DNA of 7,821 nucleotides from an uncultured Clostridia bacterium (GCA_947629295.1 CANRDH010000069.1:1-7821); one strand, 5' to 3'. Counted from the first letter of the stretch, positions 1 to 7,097 are shown. Notes: a model not told the origin generated them from the letters alone. Numbers and translations are program-made.

Positions 1-615
1 GACCACGGCTCATATGAGGGCGCAAAAAAATGTATAGAAGCAGGTTTCTCGTCAATCATGTTTGACGGCTCCCACTATCCGATTGAGGAAAATATAGAAA
101 AGACAAAGGAGCTTGTTGCTATCTGTAAGGAGAAAGGTCTTTCAATTGAGGCAGAGGTAGGTTCGATCGGCGGCGAGGAAGACGGCGTTATCGGAAGAGG
201 AGAATGTGCAGACCCTCAGGAATGTAAACAGATTGCAGACCTCGGTGTCACAATGCTTGCGGCAGGTATCGGAAACATTCACGGCAAATATCCCGACAAC
301 TGGGAAGGACTCAGCTTTGAAACTCTTGACGCTGTTCAGCAGCTTACGGGAGCTATGCCTCTTGTTCTTCACGGCGGCACAGGTATTCCGGCTGACATGA
401 TAAAGAAAGCTATTTCTCTCGGTGTTTCAAAGATCAATGTAAACACAGAGTGTCAGCTTGCTTTCCAGGAGGCAACGAGAAAGTACATAGAAGAAGGCAA
501 GGATCTTCAGGGCAAAGGCTTTGACCCGAGAAAACTTCTCGCTCCCGGATTTGAGGCGATAAAAGCTACCGTTAAAGAGAAAATGGAGCTCTTCGGCTCA
601 GTAAACAAGGCATAA
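1..615 (+). CDS. fba: Class II fructose-1,6-bisphosphate aldolase, 5'-truncated
   Basis: Catalyses reversible cleavage of fructose-1,6-bisphosphate to glyceraldehyde-3-phosphate and dihydroxyacetone phosphate in glycolysis, in the cytosol, using a bound zinc ion. The frame is open from base 1, and 204 residues are visible. By family knowledge the opening DHG holds the catalytic Asp (residue 1) and the first zinc His (residue 2). The other zinc ligands are His94 (GNIHGKYP) and His124 (LVLHGGTGIP). KINVNTE (about 144-150) is the phosphate-binding segment of class IIB enzymes, and the C-terminal DPRK...FGSVNKA is typical of Clostridia/Bacillus Fba. Family members have about 285 residues, so roughly 80 N-terminal residues lie outside the window. 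The close relatives tagatose-bisphosphate aldolases (GatY/KbaY) cannot be fully excluded, but the NVNTE segment and C-terminus fit Fba better. Two hairpins follow the stop. Confidence 0.95.
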   Translation, partial: DHGSYEGAKKCIEAGFSSIMFDGSHYPIEENIEKTKELVAICKEKGLSIEAEVGSIGGEEDGVIGRGECADPQECKQIADLGVTMLAAGIGNIHGKYPDNWEGLSFETLDAVQQLTGAMPLVLHGGTGIPADMIKKAISLGVSKINVNTECQLAFQEATRKYIEEGKDLQGKGFDPRKLLAPGFEAIKATVKEKMELFGSVNKA

Positions 616-700
616 TTGAGTGTATTCCGTAACATTATCCGTTCACGGAGAATGATTGTTTGTAAGTTTGAAAGACTGACGGTAAAAAATCAAAACTCGG

Positions 701-746
701 CGGGACTGTCACATCAGGTTTTACTGATACCAATGCGGCAGTCCCG
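701..746 (+). terminator. Probable bidirectional terminator after fba
   Basis: Perfect 8-bp outer stem CGGGACTG (701-708) with CAGTCCCG (739-746). A smaller inner stem, ATCAG (713-717) with CTGAT (724-728), lies in the loop. It is followed by TTTACATTTTC, an imperfect T-tract on the + strand. On the - strand it is followed by GAGTTTTGATTTTTT, so it may also serve as a backstop for leftward transcription. It lies 85 bases past the aldolase stop, making it the likeliest end of that transcript. Confidence 0.7.
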
Positions 747-850
747 TTTACATTTTCAATTTGATTTCTGACAAAGCAGAAGCTTCACGGCAATAATAAG
801 ATTGCAGAGATTACAGAATATACACTCGGGAGCATATACATGAATACGCA

Positions 851-899
851 AAAAACAGGAGTCGTCATTCACGCACAATATGTGCGCCGTGACAACTCC
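851..899 (-). terminator. Terminator of the GGDEF gene
   Basis: Long hairpin starting about 20 bases beyond the stop of the leftward GGDEF gene. GGAGT (858-862) pairs with ACTCC (895-899), GTCA (864-867) with TGAC (890-893), and CGCACA (872-877) with TGTGCG (881-886) around a 3-base ATA loop. Small internal mismatches interrupt the stem. Reading leftward the stem is followed by TGTTTTTTG, a good intrinsic terminator tail. On the + strand it is followed by CCCTTTT, so it may also stop rightward transcription. Confidence 0.85.
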
Positions 900-918
900 C
901 TTTTCATAGGCTTAAATA

Positions 919-3900
919 TTAATCATCAGGATAAACAGAATTCATTTCACATTCCTCTGTCCAGACCATATAATTAGACTTACCGTTTTTCTTTACGGCA
1001 TAAAGCATAGTATCGGCACGTTTAAGCGCGTCGTTCATATGAGCAGTATCATAAATATCCATATCCGCTATACCCATTGAACATGACACCTTATTCTTTT
1101 CCGCTATTTCCGCAGCCGAATTCACATCCTTGCTTATTATCCATTCAAAATGGTTACTGTCCTCGATACCCTTGTATATATCCTTTGCTATCTGCTCACC
1201 CGTGTCCACATCATGACCGGGAAGTACAATAACAAACTCATCTCCGCCATAACGTACAATATATCCCTTAGTTCCCACAACCTTCTCAAACAACCTTGAA
1301 AATGCTATAAGAACTTCATCTCCGATATCATGACCGAAGGTATCATTGTAGTACTTGAAATTATCAAGATCAAGATAGATGACCGTTGCTTCCGTATCCT
1401 CTTTCTTACCCCTGATAACAAGGTTTGTGTAATCATCAAGTCTTTTTGTAAAGCCCTGTCTGTTGTAAAGCCCGGTAAGCAAATCGGTAACAGCACTCTT
1501 CTGAAGCTTATTATTCATCTCGTTGATTTCGTCTCTTGCTCTAAGTCGATAAATGGTATCGGTCATCTGTCGCATAGCAAACTTGAATATAGTAAGATCA
1601 TTTCTGTCAAAAACCGTTATACTGCTGCTCATATTTTCATGCAGCTCCATACAAGCTATCATAAAGCCCGTAAGTTCATCATTCATAGTAACCGGAATGC
1701 AGGCAAATGAAACTATGTTATTCACTCCGTATATATCCAGAAAAGGAGTATATTCATAAAATTCCCTTTCAAATCTTGAGGATACAAACTCCTTTTTATG
1801 CCGCCTCAGATGGTGTGCAACATCCATAAGCTTTTCGTCCGATATCTCAATATCGCTGCTGTTATATCTTATAACGGGTGTTTCGTCAACGACATCCACA
1901 TAAAGAATATTATCAACATTATAGTTGTTCTGAAGCATTACCATTGAATCGTCTATTACGGATTCTACCGTCGTATTCGGCTTATTCAGAAGCTCCTGCC
2001 ATGAAAGAAGGAAATTAATACCCTTCGTTTTGTCGTCAAGCATTACCCTCATCTCAGAGATCTGAGCAAGCTCGTCTATCTGGTATTTGTCGATTTTCTG
2101 AACATGAATAGGGATATGCTTTTCAATGTAGGTTTTTTTATGAAGCTTTGCGAAAAGTCTCTCCTCCTTATATTTATAGCCATTCCTGTTACAAAACTCT
2201 ATGCACGCATTAAGTATCTCTTCGCCCTTTTCGAGCTTATCCTGCTCCGCATAAATATCATACTGTTCCTCGGCAAACATGGCATATACAAAGAACTGCA
2301 GTCCTTCGGAGCGTAACATATGGTACTTTGCCTTATCCATATACTCCTGAGCCTTGACTATATCATCGCTTTTTTCAAGCAATGCGCTGCAAAAGTAATA
2401 GAAGAACATATCGTCGTCCCAAAGATAATAGTTAGGCTCGCCTTCACAGTATAACAAGTGGTAAAGAACCCTTTGCATCTTGTTAAGATAGAAATGTGCA
2501 TTGTACTCAATTCCCATCTTATAGCTGCAATATACTATCATACCGTATAACTTTGATATATTGCATATCCTCATACGGTACTGTTTTAGGGAATCCAATA
2601 GTTTAAGAACCTGAAGAAGATTATTATAGGCAACATCGTAATTGAAGGAAAGTATTGCATTCGTAGCCATATTATAAAGAGTTTCCGCTACGTTGTATAC
2701 ATCCTTGAGCTTATAAAACAGCTCAAGAGACTGATTGAAGTAGTCATTAGCCTGATTAAACTGCTCGCTTACTATACGGTTAAAGCCAAGTCCGTTATAT
2801 ATGGAAGCCTCCTCCGCTTTATCATTCTGGTTTTCGATAATATCGAGGCATTTTTTATAATAGTAGTCAACGAAAGAATAATAGCCGTATCCCTGAGCAA
2901 CAAATACGTTTTTCTTCCATGCGGAAATCATAAGCCTTTCGTTTTTCAGCATCTTTGCTATATTCATAGCCTCAACGAAATTCTTTTGATTTTCACATTT
3001 CTCAGCGTCACCGGAAAAGAAGCTTTTCTTATTGTTGCATGCGTAAAACACTATATGAGCAAGATGATTATACATCTTATATTTCATTGCCTTTTCCTTG
3101 AATTCCTCTATTCTCTCACTTTCATCTATTCCATGCCAGAGCATATACGACATCCAACCGTCAAGAAGACACATATAATCAAGTATCTGTGCATATAAAA
3201 GGTATTTTTCCGAACCGCTTTTCTGAGCTATTTTCATACATCTGCGGGAATTCTTTTTTGCAAGACTCGGCTGTCCTCCGTAAATTTCACAAATCGTCAG
3301 GAGGTAATAATATCTGAAGGTATATTTTATATTCGGATGCTTGTTATTTACATTTTTAAGTCTGTCGCACATACTAAGGGCAATTGTATACTTACCCTCA
3401 TATATAGCCGCCATCGTATAAAGTATATAGAAACGGACAAGATTCTTTGAGCTGATACTGACCTTTTCGGTTATCAATCTGTTGTAGATGACATCAAGAT
3501 AATATAACGCCTGCTTATCGGACAAAGTGAGTATCATATTATTTATCTTTACAAGGTAGTCGGGGAAGTCTGACAGGACCGGTTCAAAGCCTTCCATTAT
3601 ATTGACCTCTGCCTGAGAATCCTGAATATTCCAATCAAGCATATAGTTAAGCTCATCAATCCTACGAACAAGATCCGACCATATATATGAAGTATATATG
3701 GGCATAGCATAGGCTTCATTATAGTTAGCAAGAAGGGATATATTGCTGTAACTTTCGTTGATAAAATGGTATAGGAAGTTCAATGTTCCGTCTTCCGCCA
3801 AATGGAGCTTGTTAAGCACAAAAAACAGAGTATGGTCCTTTGATATATAGGTAAGAATATTGATCAGCGATTTTATAAGCTGCTTACGCTCATACTCCAC

Positions 3901-4278
3901 CTCTACTACAATTATATTCTCGGTTCTCTCACATTCCCCCTGCATGATATAGCTTTTTATCGTCGGGCGGCTGAGAAAATAAACATCTGTTTCCTCAAGA
4001 AAGTCATCCAAAGGAACTCTGTAATAATATTTGAAATACAGTTGCTTTATCCAACCAAGAAACGGCTCATATGCCTCCTGCATTCTGGTTGCAGAGTATT
4101 CATGGTACAAAAACTCAATATCGCTGCTGCTTTTTTCCACAGCCTCCTGTATCGAGTCCATAGAAATATTGAGATTATTGTAATGTTTTACAAACAAGAT
4201 ACTGCTGTGGTTCTGATCCAGTCCATGTATTATGGAGTCAACAATCTTTCTTGTATACATTTGAGTACAGGATTCCAT
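919..4278 (-). CDS. Large cytosolic diguanylate cyclase: degenerate STAND-like ATPase, TPR, GAF, GGDEF
   Basis: Predicted to make cyclic di-GMP from two GTP under control of a large sensory region. 1119 residues from the ATG at 4278; the longer TTG start at 4284 would touch the GGAGGT site with no spacer. No signal peptide or membrane segment is seen, so it is likely cytosolic. Residues 25-220 follow the order of an AAA_16/STAND ATPase, but no Walker A is present and the Walker B region reads FFVLNKLHLAED, lacking the usual Asp-Asp. Residues about 285-715 are helical repeats, clearest as TPR at 488-565. Residues about 753-913 look like a GAF domain, then a short linker helix. The GGDEF domain (about 930-1105) has DLLTGLYN (932-939), DLDNFK (970-975) and intact GGDEF (1011-1015). 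The usual RxxD inhibitory site is GTKG (1002-1005). It appears monocistronic. GGDEF assignment is certain; the ATPase and GAF assignments are inference. Confidence 0.93.
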   Translation of the reverse strand: MESCTQMYTRKIVDSIIHGLDQNHSSILFVKHYNNLNISMDSIQEAVEKSSSDIEFLYHEYSATRMQEAYEPFLGWIKQLYFKYYYRVPLDDFLEETDVYFLSRPTIKSYIMQGECERTENIIVVEVEYERKQLIKSLINILTYISKDHTLFFVLNKLHLAEDGTLNFLYHFINESYSNISLLANYNEAYAMPIYTSYIWSDLVRRIDELNYMLDWNIQDSQAEVNIMEGFEPVLSDFPDYLVKINNMILTLSDKQALYYLDVIYNRLITEKVSISSKNLVRFYILYTMAAIYEGKYTIALSMCDRLKNVNNKHPNIKYTFRYYYLLTICEIYGGQPSLAKKNSRRCMKIAQKSGSEKYLLYAQILDYMCLLDGWMSYMLWHGIDESERIEEFKEKAMKYKMYNHLAHIVFYACNNKKSFFSGDAEKCENQKNFVEAMNIAKMLKNERLMISAWKKNVFVAQGYGYYSFVDYYYKKCLDIIENQNDKAEEASIYNGLGFNRIVSEQFNQANDYFNQSLELFYKLKDVYNVAETLYNMATNAILSFNYDVAYNNLLQVLKLLDSLKQYRMRICNISKLYGMIVYCSYKMGIEYNAHFYLNKMQRVLYHLLYCEGEPNYYLWDDDMFFYYFCSALLEKSDDIVKAQEYMDKAKYHMLRSEGLQFFVYAMFAEEQYDIYAEQDKLEKGEEILNACIEFCNRNGYKYKEERLFAKLHKKTYIEKHIPIHVQKIDKYQIDELAQISEMRVMLDDKTKGINFLLSWQELLNKPNTTVESVIDDSMVMLQNNYNVDNILYVDVVDETPVIRYNSSDIEISDEKLMDVAHHLRRHKKEFVSSRFEREFYEYTPFLDIYGVNNIVSFACIPVTMNDELTGFMIACMELHENMSSSITVFDRNDLTIFKFAMRQMTDTIYRLRARDEINEMNNKLQKSAVTDLLTGLYNRQGFTKRLDDYTNLVIRGKKEDTEATVIYLDLDNFKYYNDTFGHDIGDEVLIAFSRLFEKVVGTKGYIVRYGGDEFVIVLPGHDVDTGEQIAKDIYKGIEDSNHFEWIISKDVNSAAEIAEKNKVSCSMGIADMDIYDTAHMNDALKRADTMLYAVKKNGKSNYMVWTEECEMNSVYPDD

Positions 4279-4284
4279 ATTCAA

Positions 4285-4290
4285 ACCTCC
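4285..4290 (-). promoter_or_regulatory. Ribosome binding site that fixes the GGDEF gene start
   Basis: GGAGGT on the - strand lies 6 bases before the ATG at 4276-4278, an ideal spacing. The in-frame TTG at 4282-4284 directly abuts it and cannot be used efficiently, so the ATG is chosen. Confidence 0.85.
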
Positions 4291-4307
4291 ATTCTGCTGT
4301 ATACTTA

Positions 4308-4336
4308 ATTATAACAAAATGAACTATATTTTTCAA
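4308..4336 (-). promoter_or_regulatory. Sigma-A type promoter of the GGDEF gene
   Basis: On the - strand, TTGAAA (4336-4331), a 17-base spacer, then a consensus TATAAT (4313-4308). The predicted transcript starts near 4301, giving a leader of about 23 bases that contains the GGAGGT site. The promoter lies downstream of the mltG terminator, so the GGDEF gene is a separate transcription unit. Confidence 0.85.
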
Positions 4337-4393
4337 TAATTTTTTATAAATTCGTATTGTATTAATAAAATATACATAATTAATTCCCTGATA

Positions 4394-4423
4394 GAAAAAA
4401 CAGCCGAACATTTCGGCTGTTTT
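4394..4423 (-). terminator. Intrinsic terminator of the DJ-1/cyclo-ligase/mltG operon
   Basis: Perfect stem CAGCCGAA (4401-4408) with TTCGGCTG (4412-4419), a 3-base loop, extended by A-T pairs on both sides. Reading leftward it is followed by a run of T (complement of 4395-4400). It sits 20 bases past the mltG stop and before the GGDEF promoter. Confidence 0.93.
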
Positions 4424-4442
4424 AACTGAAAATACCTCCAAT

Positions 4443-5888
4443 TTACAACAATCCCGCTTCCTGACGGTTATTAAGATGTTCTTCTTCGGATTTTGCATAA
4501 TACGGTATTGCCGACTGACCGTCCTCGGCGGCCTTATGGCAGAAGTAATAATAATCTGTTTCCGAAGGATTGACAGCAGCTTCTATCGCAGCCAGACCGG
4601 GGTTACATATCGGACCTGCAGGCAGACCGTTAATTTTATACGTATCATATTTGCTTACATAATTTTTTCTTAAAGCTGCGGGAACCTGGTTCTGAGTCTT
4701 ATAGGGATAGTATATTGTTGAATCAAGCTGAAGGTTTTTAAAGCCGCCTTCACCGAATTCATTCCGACCGTCGTTCGGTATAGTATCAAGACGGTTATGG
4801 AGAATTGAGGATATAACATACATATCATCCTCGTTAGCAGCCTCAGCCTGTATAAGCGAAGCAAGGGTTATAACATCCTCCATGCTCATGCCAAGCTTTT
4901 CTGCTCTTTTTGCAACGGTGGCCTTTTTCTCACCCTGAACAAAACGGATTTTCGTATGATAAAGCTTATCGTTATAGTTGCTCAAAAACTTATATACAAC
5001 CGAATGCGGGTTTTCTCCTACATAGAAATCGTATGTATCGGGGAACAGATAGCCCTCAAGCTTATAATATCTGGAATTTTTATTTTTTACATTTTTAATG
5101 AATTCAAATTCGCTGTCAAATTCATCAGAATTACATTTTTCAAGGAATTCATCAGCGGAGCATACCTTATTCTTCTCAAGCATATCAGCCATTTCAAGAA
5201 TGGATATACCCTCGCGGAACTGAAGATTTACAACATCCGTTCTGTTTGTTTCAGTCTGGAGTCTGTCTATAAGAGCCTGATAATCCTTGTTGGTCTGTAC
5301 CTCAAATGTACCCTGGGTGAATCCCGAGGTTGATTTTGTAACAGCAGCATAAAACTTAAAGAAAGACTTATTTTTTATTATTCCGTTATCTGCAAGAATA
5401 TCGGTCACCTCATCAAGGGTAGCATTTTCGGGAATATTTATTTCAACAACCATGTCGTCTTCCCTGCCCACTGCAAGCATATCATTTACACCGACCATAA
5501 TATATTCGCCTATCATTATGGAAACAAACACAACCATTGCCAGCCACACTGTGCGGAATATAACCCTGTTTTTTTTGGCTTTTCGGCGGCGGCGCTTTTT
5601 ATCCAGCTTTTTTGCCGCTCTAAACTCATGCTTGTCAAGCTGCCTGACAGGCTCCTGAGGTTCGTCACTGTAGCTTGAAAGATCATCTGTCGGATAATCA
5701 TTCGCATCATCTTCAATCGAACCTCCGCTTTGCAGATTTATGCTGAAATCTTGAGGTTCCTCATCGGATTTTATTTCCTCTGGACCGTCGCTTTGTATAT
5801 CTTCAAACTCATCATCAAAATCATCATTAAACTCAATCTTAAAGCTTTCGACTTTTTCTCTTCTCTTCTCATCCAACTCATCGCTCAC
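4443..5888 (-). CDS. mltG: Endolytic murein transglycosylase MltG (YceG-like)
   Basis: Cuts nascent glycan strands in the membrane-proximal layer of peptidoglycan and so limits strand length. 481 residues from the GTG at 5886-5888, chosen because AGAAGGTG lies 7 bases upstream. An in-frame TTG at 5915 would add 9 residues but has no visible site. The order is: acidic cytoplasmic tail (1-90), a Lys/Arg cluster (about 93-107), one membrane helix (about 109-133), a LysM-like region (about 145-215), then the YceG catalytic domain. Recognised motifs are LEGYLFPDTY (277-286), ASLIQAEA with Glu349 aligned to the catalytic Glu of E. coli MltG, QLDSTIYY and the GLPAGPICNPG block (421-431). It overlaps the cyclo-ligase gene upstream by 11 bases and is the last gene of the operon. 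No frameshift or missing key residue was noticed. Confidence 0.96.
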   Translation of the reverse strand: MSDELDEKRREKVESFKIEFNDDFDDEFEDIQSDGPEEIKSDEEPQDFSINLQSGGSIEDDANDYPTDDLSSYSDEPQEPVRQLDKHEFRAAKKLDKKRRRRKAKKNRVIFRTVWLAMVVFVSIMIGEYIMVGVNDMLAVGREDDMVVEINIPENATLDEVTDILADNGIIKNKSFFKFYAAVTKSTSGFTQGTFEVQTNKDYQALIDRLQTETNRTDVVNLQFREGISILEMADMLEKNKVCSADEFLEKCNSDEFDSEFEFIKNVKNKNSRYYKLEGYLFPDTYDFYVGENPHSVVYKFLSNYNDKLYHTKIRFVQGEKKATVAKRAEKLGMSMEDVITLASLIQAEAANEDDMYVISSILHNRLDTIPNDGRNEFGEGGFKNLQLDSTIYYPYKTQNQVPAALRKNYVSKYDTYKINGLPAGPICNPGLAAIEAAVNPSETDYYYFCHKAAEDGQSAIPYYAKSEEEHLNNRQEAGLL

Positions 5889-6489
5889 AGCTAAACACCT
5901 TCTTTTTATCTCCAATCAAAAAGCAATTATTTTCGGTTATGACATAATCCATCACGGCGTCATGCTCTTCATGCGGTATTTCATCTCTCATACAACATTC
6001 GTAGCATAAGCCTGCCGTTATTCCTCCGAAATTGACAAGAAATCTGTCATAATATCCTTTACCAAAGCCCATTCTTCTTCCAAGCCGGTCGAACGCAAGA
6101 CCGGGAATTATACACAGCGTTCTCCCGCACGGAATTGCCCTGTAACATACGGACTCATCCGGCTCCGATATACCGTAAGCCCCTGCACTGAGACAACTGA
6201 AATCCTTTATAATGTAAAATTCCATATTTCCCAAGCCGCCGGTACATTTAGGTACTGCGACCTCCGCACCGCCGCTAAGAAGCTGTTTTATAAGCATGAC
6301 GGTATCAACCTCAAGCGCAGGAGAGGATACATAGCATAAAATCAGTTTTGGTTTGAGAATGTCAATCAGGCTTAGGGTATTCATAAATATTTTCTTATCC
6401 GCATCGTTTCGTTCCCTCATATCCATACTGCGGCGCAGGCATTTACATTCATCCCTGAAAGCCGATTTTTTTTCGGCTATGCTTTGCAT
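5878..6489 (-). CDS. ygfA: 5-formyltetrahydrofolate cyclo-ligase
   Basis: ATP-dependent conversion of 5-formyltetrahydrofolate to 5,10-methenyltetrahydrofolate. It returns a dead-end folate to the one-carbon pool, in the cytosol. 203 residues, close to the family's usual 180-200. Family hallmarks visible: the N-terminal helix rich in Lys/Arg (7-35), a CYVSSPALEVDT segment with the folate-site Glu60, PKCTGG (80-85), the GAYGISEP strand (103-110), and the long glycine-rich signature PGLAFDRLGRRMGFGKGYYDRF (129-150, in two parts PGLAFDRLG and MGFGKGYYDRF). The ATG at 6487-6489 has no good ribosome binding site, but it overlaps the end of the DJ-1 gene by 13 bases, so translational coupling is likely. 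The family alignment begins near residue 7, supporting this start. Codons 6-8 contain a run of eight A bases. Confidence 0.95.
   Translation of the reverse strand: MQSIAEKKSAFRDECKCLRRSMDMRERNDADKKIFMNTLSLIDILKPKLILCYVSSPALEVDTVMLIKQLLSGGAEVAVPKCTGGLGNMEFYIIKDFSCLSAGAYGISEPDESVCYRAIPCGRTLCIIPGLAFDRLGRRMGFGKGYYDRFLVNFGGITAGLCYECCMRDEIPHEEHDAVMDYVITENNCFLIGDKKKVFSCER
5896..5903 (-). promoter_or_regulatory. Ribosome binding site supporting the GTG start of mltG
   Basis: AGAAGGTG on the - strand, 7 bases before the GTG at 5886-5888. It lies inside the end of the cyclo-ligase coding region, so mltG is probably translated in coupling with its upstream neighbour. Confidence 0.65.
6460..6478 (-). 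repeat. Hairpin with A-rich loop at the DJ-1/cyclo-ligase junction
   Basis: TCGGCT (6473-6478) and AGCCGA (6460-6465) form a perfect 6-bp stem around a 7-base A loop on the - strand. The hairpin begins inside the DJ-1 stop codon and lies just after the cyclo-ligase start, so it could affect coupling between the two genes. It may be only chance in coding sequence. Confidence 0.45.
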
Positions 6490-7022
6490 TGAATCGAGTT
6501 CTTCACATTATCAGCCGTTTCCTTGTCCTTGAGCGCCGAAAGAAGTTCAAGTCCGAAATCGACAGATACGCCCATTCCTCTTGCCGTTATAATCATTCCG
6601 TCATGCGATACATAATCATTGCGGAAATCCGCACCCTCAAGTGCCTTTTCAAATCCGGGGAAAGCAGTCGCTCTTTTTCCCTTGAGAATACCGAGATGTC
6701 CGAGAATTGACGGAGCAGCACATATTGCGCCTATAAGCCTATTTTTTTCATAACAATACTTTACCGCATTGATAACCGTTTCGTTTTTTTCAAGATTAAG
6801 TGTTCCGGGCATACCGCCGGGAAGTATTACTGCCTCTGCTGTGTCAAGTTCCGATAGCTCATCTGCGGTAATATCCGCTATAACCGGTATACCGTGTGAG
6901 CTTACAATAGTTTTGCCCCCGACTCCTACCGTCTTCACGTCAACCTTACCCCTTCTCAATATATCAACGGGAGTAAGTGCTTCTATTTCCTCAAAACCCT
7001 CAGCAAGAAAAACATATACCAC
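6477..7022 (-). CDS. DJ-1/PfpI family protein (YajL/ThiJ-like glyoxalase or deglycase)
   Basis: Member of the DJ-1 family of small cytosolic proteins linked to methylglyoxal removal, protein deglycation and oxidative stress; the exact activity is debated in the family. 181 residues, matching the usual 180-190. Seen: the opening VFLAEGFEEIEA with Glu14 aligned to the conserved Glu18 of human DJ-1, the VILPGGMPG strand (about 65-73), and the nucleophile elbow GAICAAPS with Cys101, aligned to Cys106. The start chosen is GTG at 7020-7022, with GAAAGGA 9 bases upstream, and it matches the usual N-terminus. An ATG at 7052 in the same frame would add 10 residues, but it has no ribosome binding site and falls about where transcription should begin. 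First gene of the operon; it overlaps the next by 13 bases. Confidence 0.92.
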   Translation of the reverse strand: MVYVFLAEGFEEIEALTPVDILRRGKVDVKTVGVGGKTIVSSHGIPVIADITADELSELDTAEAVILPGGMPGTLNLEKNETVINAVKYCYEKNRLIGAICAAPSILGHLGILKGKRATAFPGFEKALEGADFRNDYVSHDGMIITARGMGVSVDFGLELLSALKDKETADNVKNSIQCKA

Positions 7023-7031
7023 AACAATCCG

Positions 7032-7038
7032 TCCTTTC
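7032..7038 (-). promoter_or_regulatory. Ribosome binding site of the DJ-1 gene
   Basis: GAAAGGA on the - strand, 9 bases before GTG at 7020-7022. It decides between that GTG and the upstream ATG at 7052. Confidence 0.7.
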
Positions 7039-7058
7039 AAAAGTATACACATACTATG

Positions 7059-7087
7059 ATAATAGCATAAAATCGGCTTAGTGTCAA
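7059..7087 (-). promoter_or_regulatory. Sigma-A type promoter of the DJ-1/cyclo-ligase/mltG operon
   Basis: On the - strand, a perfect TTGACA (7087-7082), a 17-base spacer, then TATTAT (7064-7059). Expected transcription start is near 7052, giving a leader of about 30 bases before the GTG start. Confidence 0.88.
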
Positions 7088-7097
7088 TTTATTAGGT

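Larger units (their letters stand above)
616..918. other. Convergent intergenic region
   Basis: About 300 bases without a credible gene lie between the converging aldolase and GGDEF genes. The region holds a strong hairpin at 701-746 and another at 858-899, described separately. Just after the aldolase stop there is a weaker imperfect hairpin at about 624-653 (ATTCCGT against ACGGAGAAT) without a proper T-run. The stretch 775-850 shows nothing recognisable. Confidence 0.75.

Noticed and set aside
840..977. Small + strand frame of 45 codons starting at an ATG with GGGAG upstream
   Set aside because: It runs through the terminator hairpin and then antisense to the end of the GGDEF gene, and the peptide has no recognisable features. 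It is most likely chance.
1330..1710. 126-codon + strand frame opposite the GGDEF gene
   Set aside because: Antisense to the conserved GGDEF and GAF-like regions; no start signals or recognisable motifs.
4348..4442. Similarity of the mltG terminator stem to the hairpin at 6460-6478, suggesting a dispersed repeat
   Set aside because: The shared part is only AGCCGA and its complement, too short to call a repeat family.
4238..4498. Open - strand frame of 86 codons spanning the mltG/GGDEF gap
   Set aside because: It crosses the mltG 3' end, the operon terminator and the GGDEF promoter, and has no supporting ribosome site. It is a shadow frame.
4956..5333. 125-codon + strand frame opposite mltG
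   Set aside because: Antisense to recognisable MltG catalytic sequence and without family resemblance.
6769..7059. Serine-rich 96-codon + strand frame opposite the DJ-1 gene
   Set aside because: Low-complexity composition arises from the complement of a well-supported DJ-1 coding frame.
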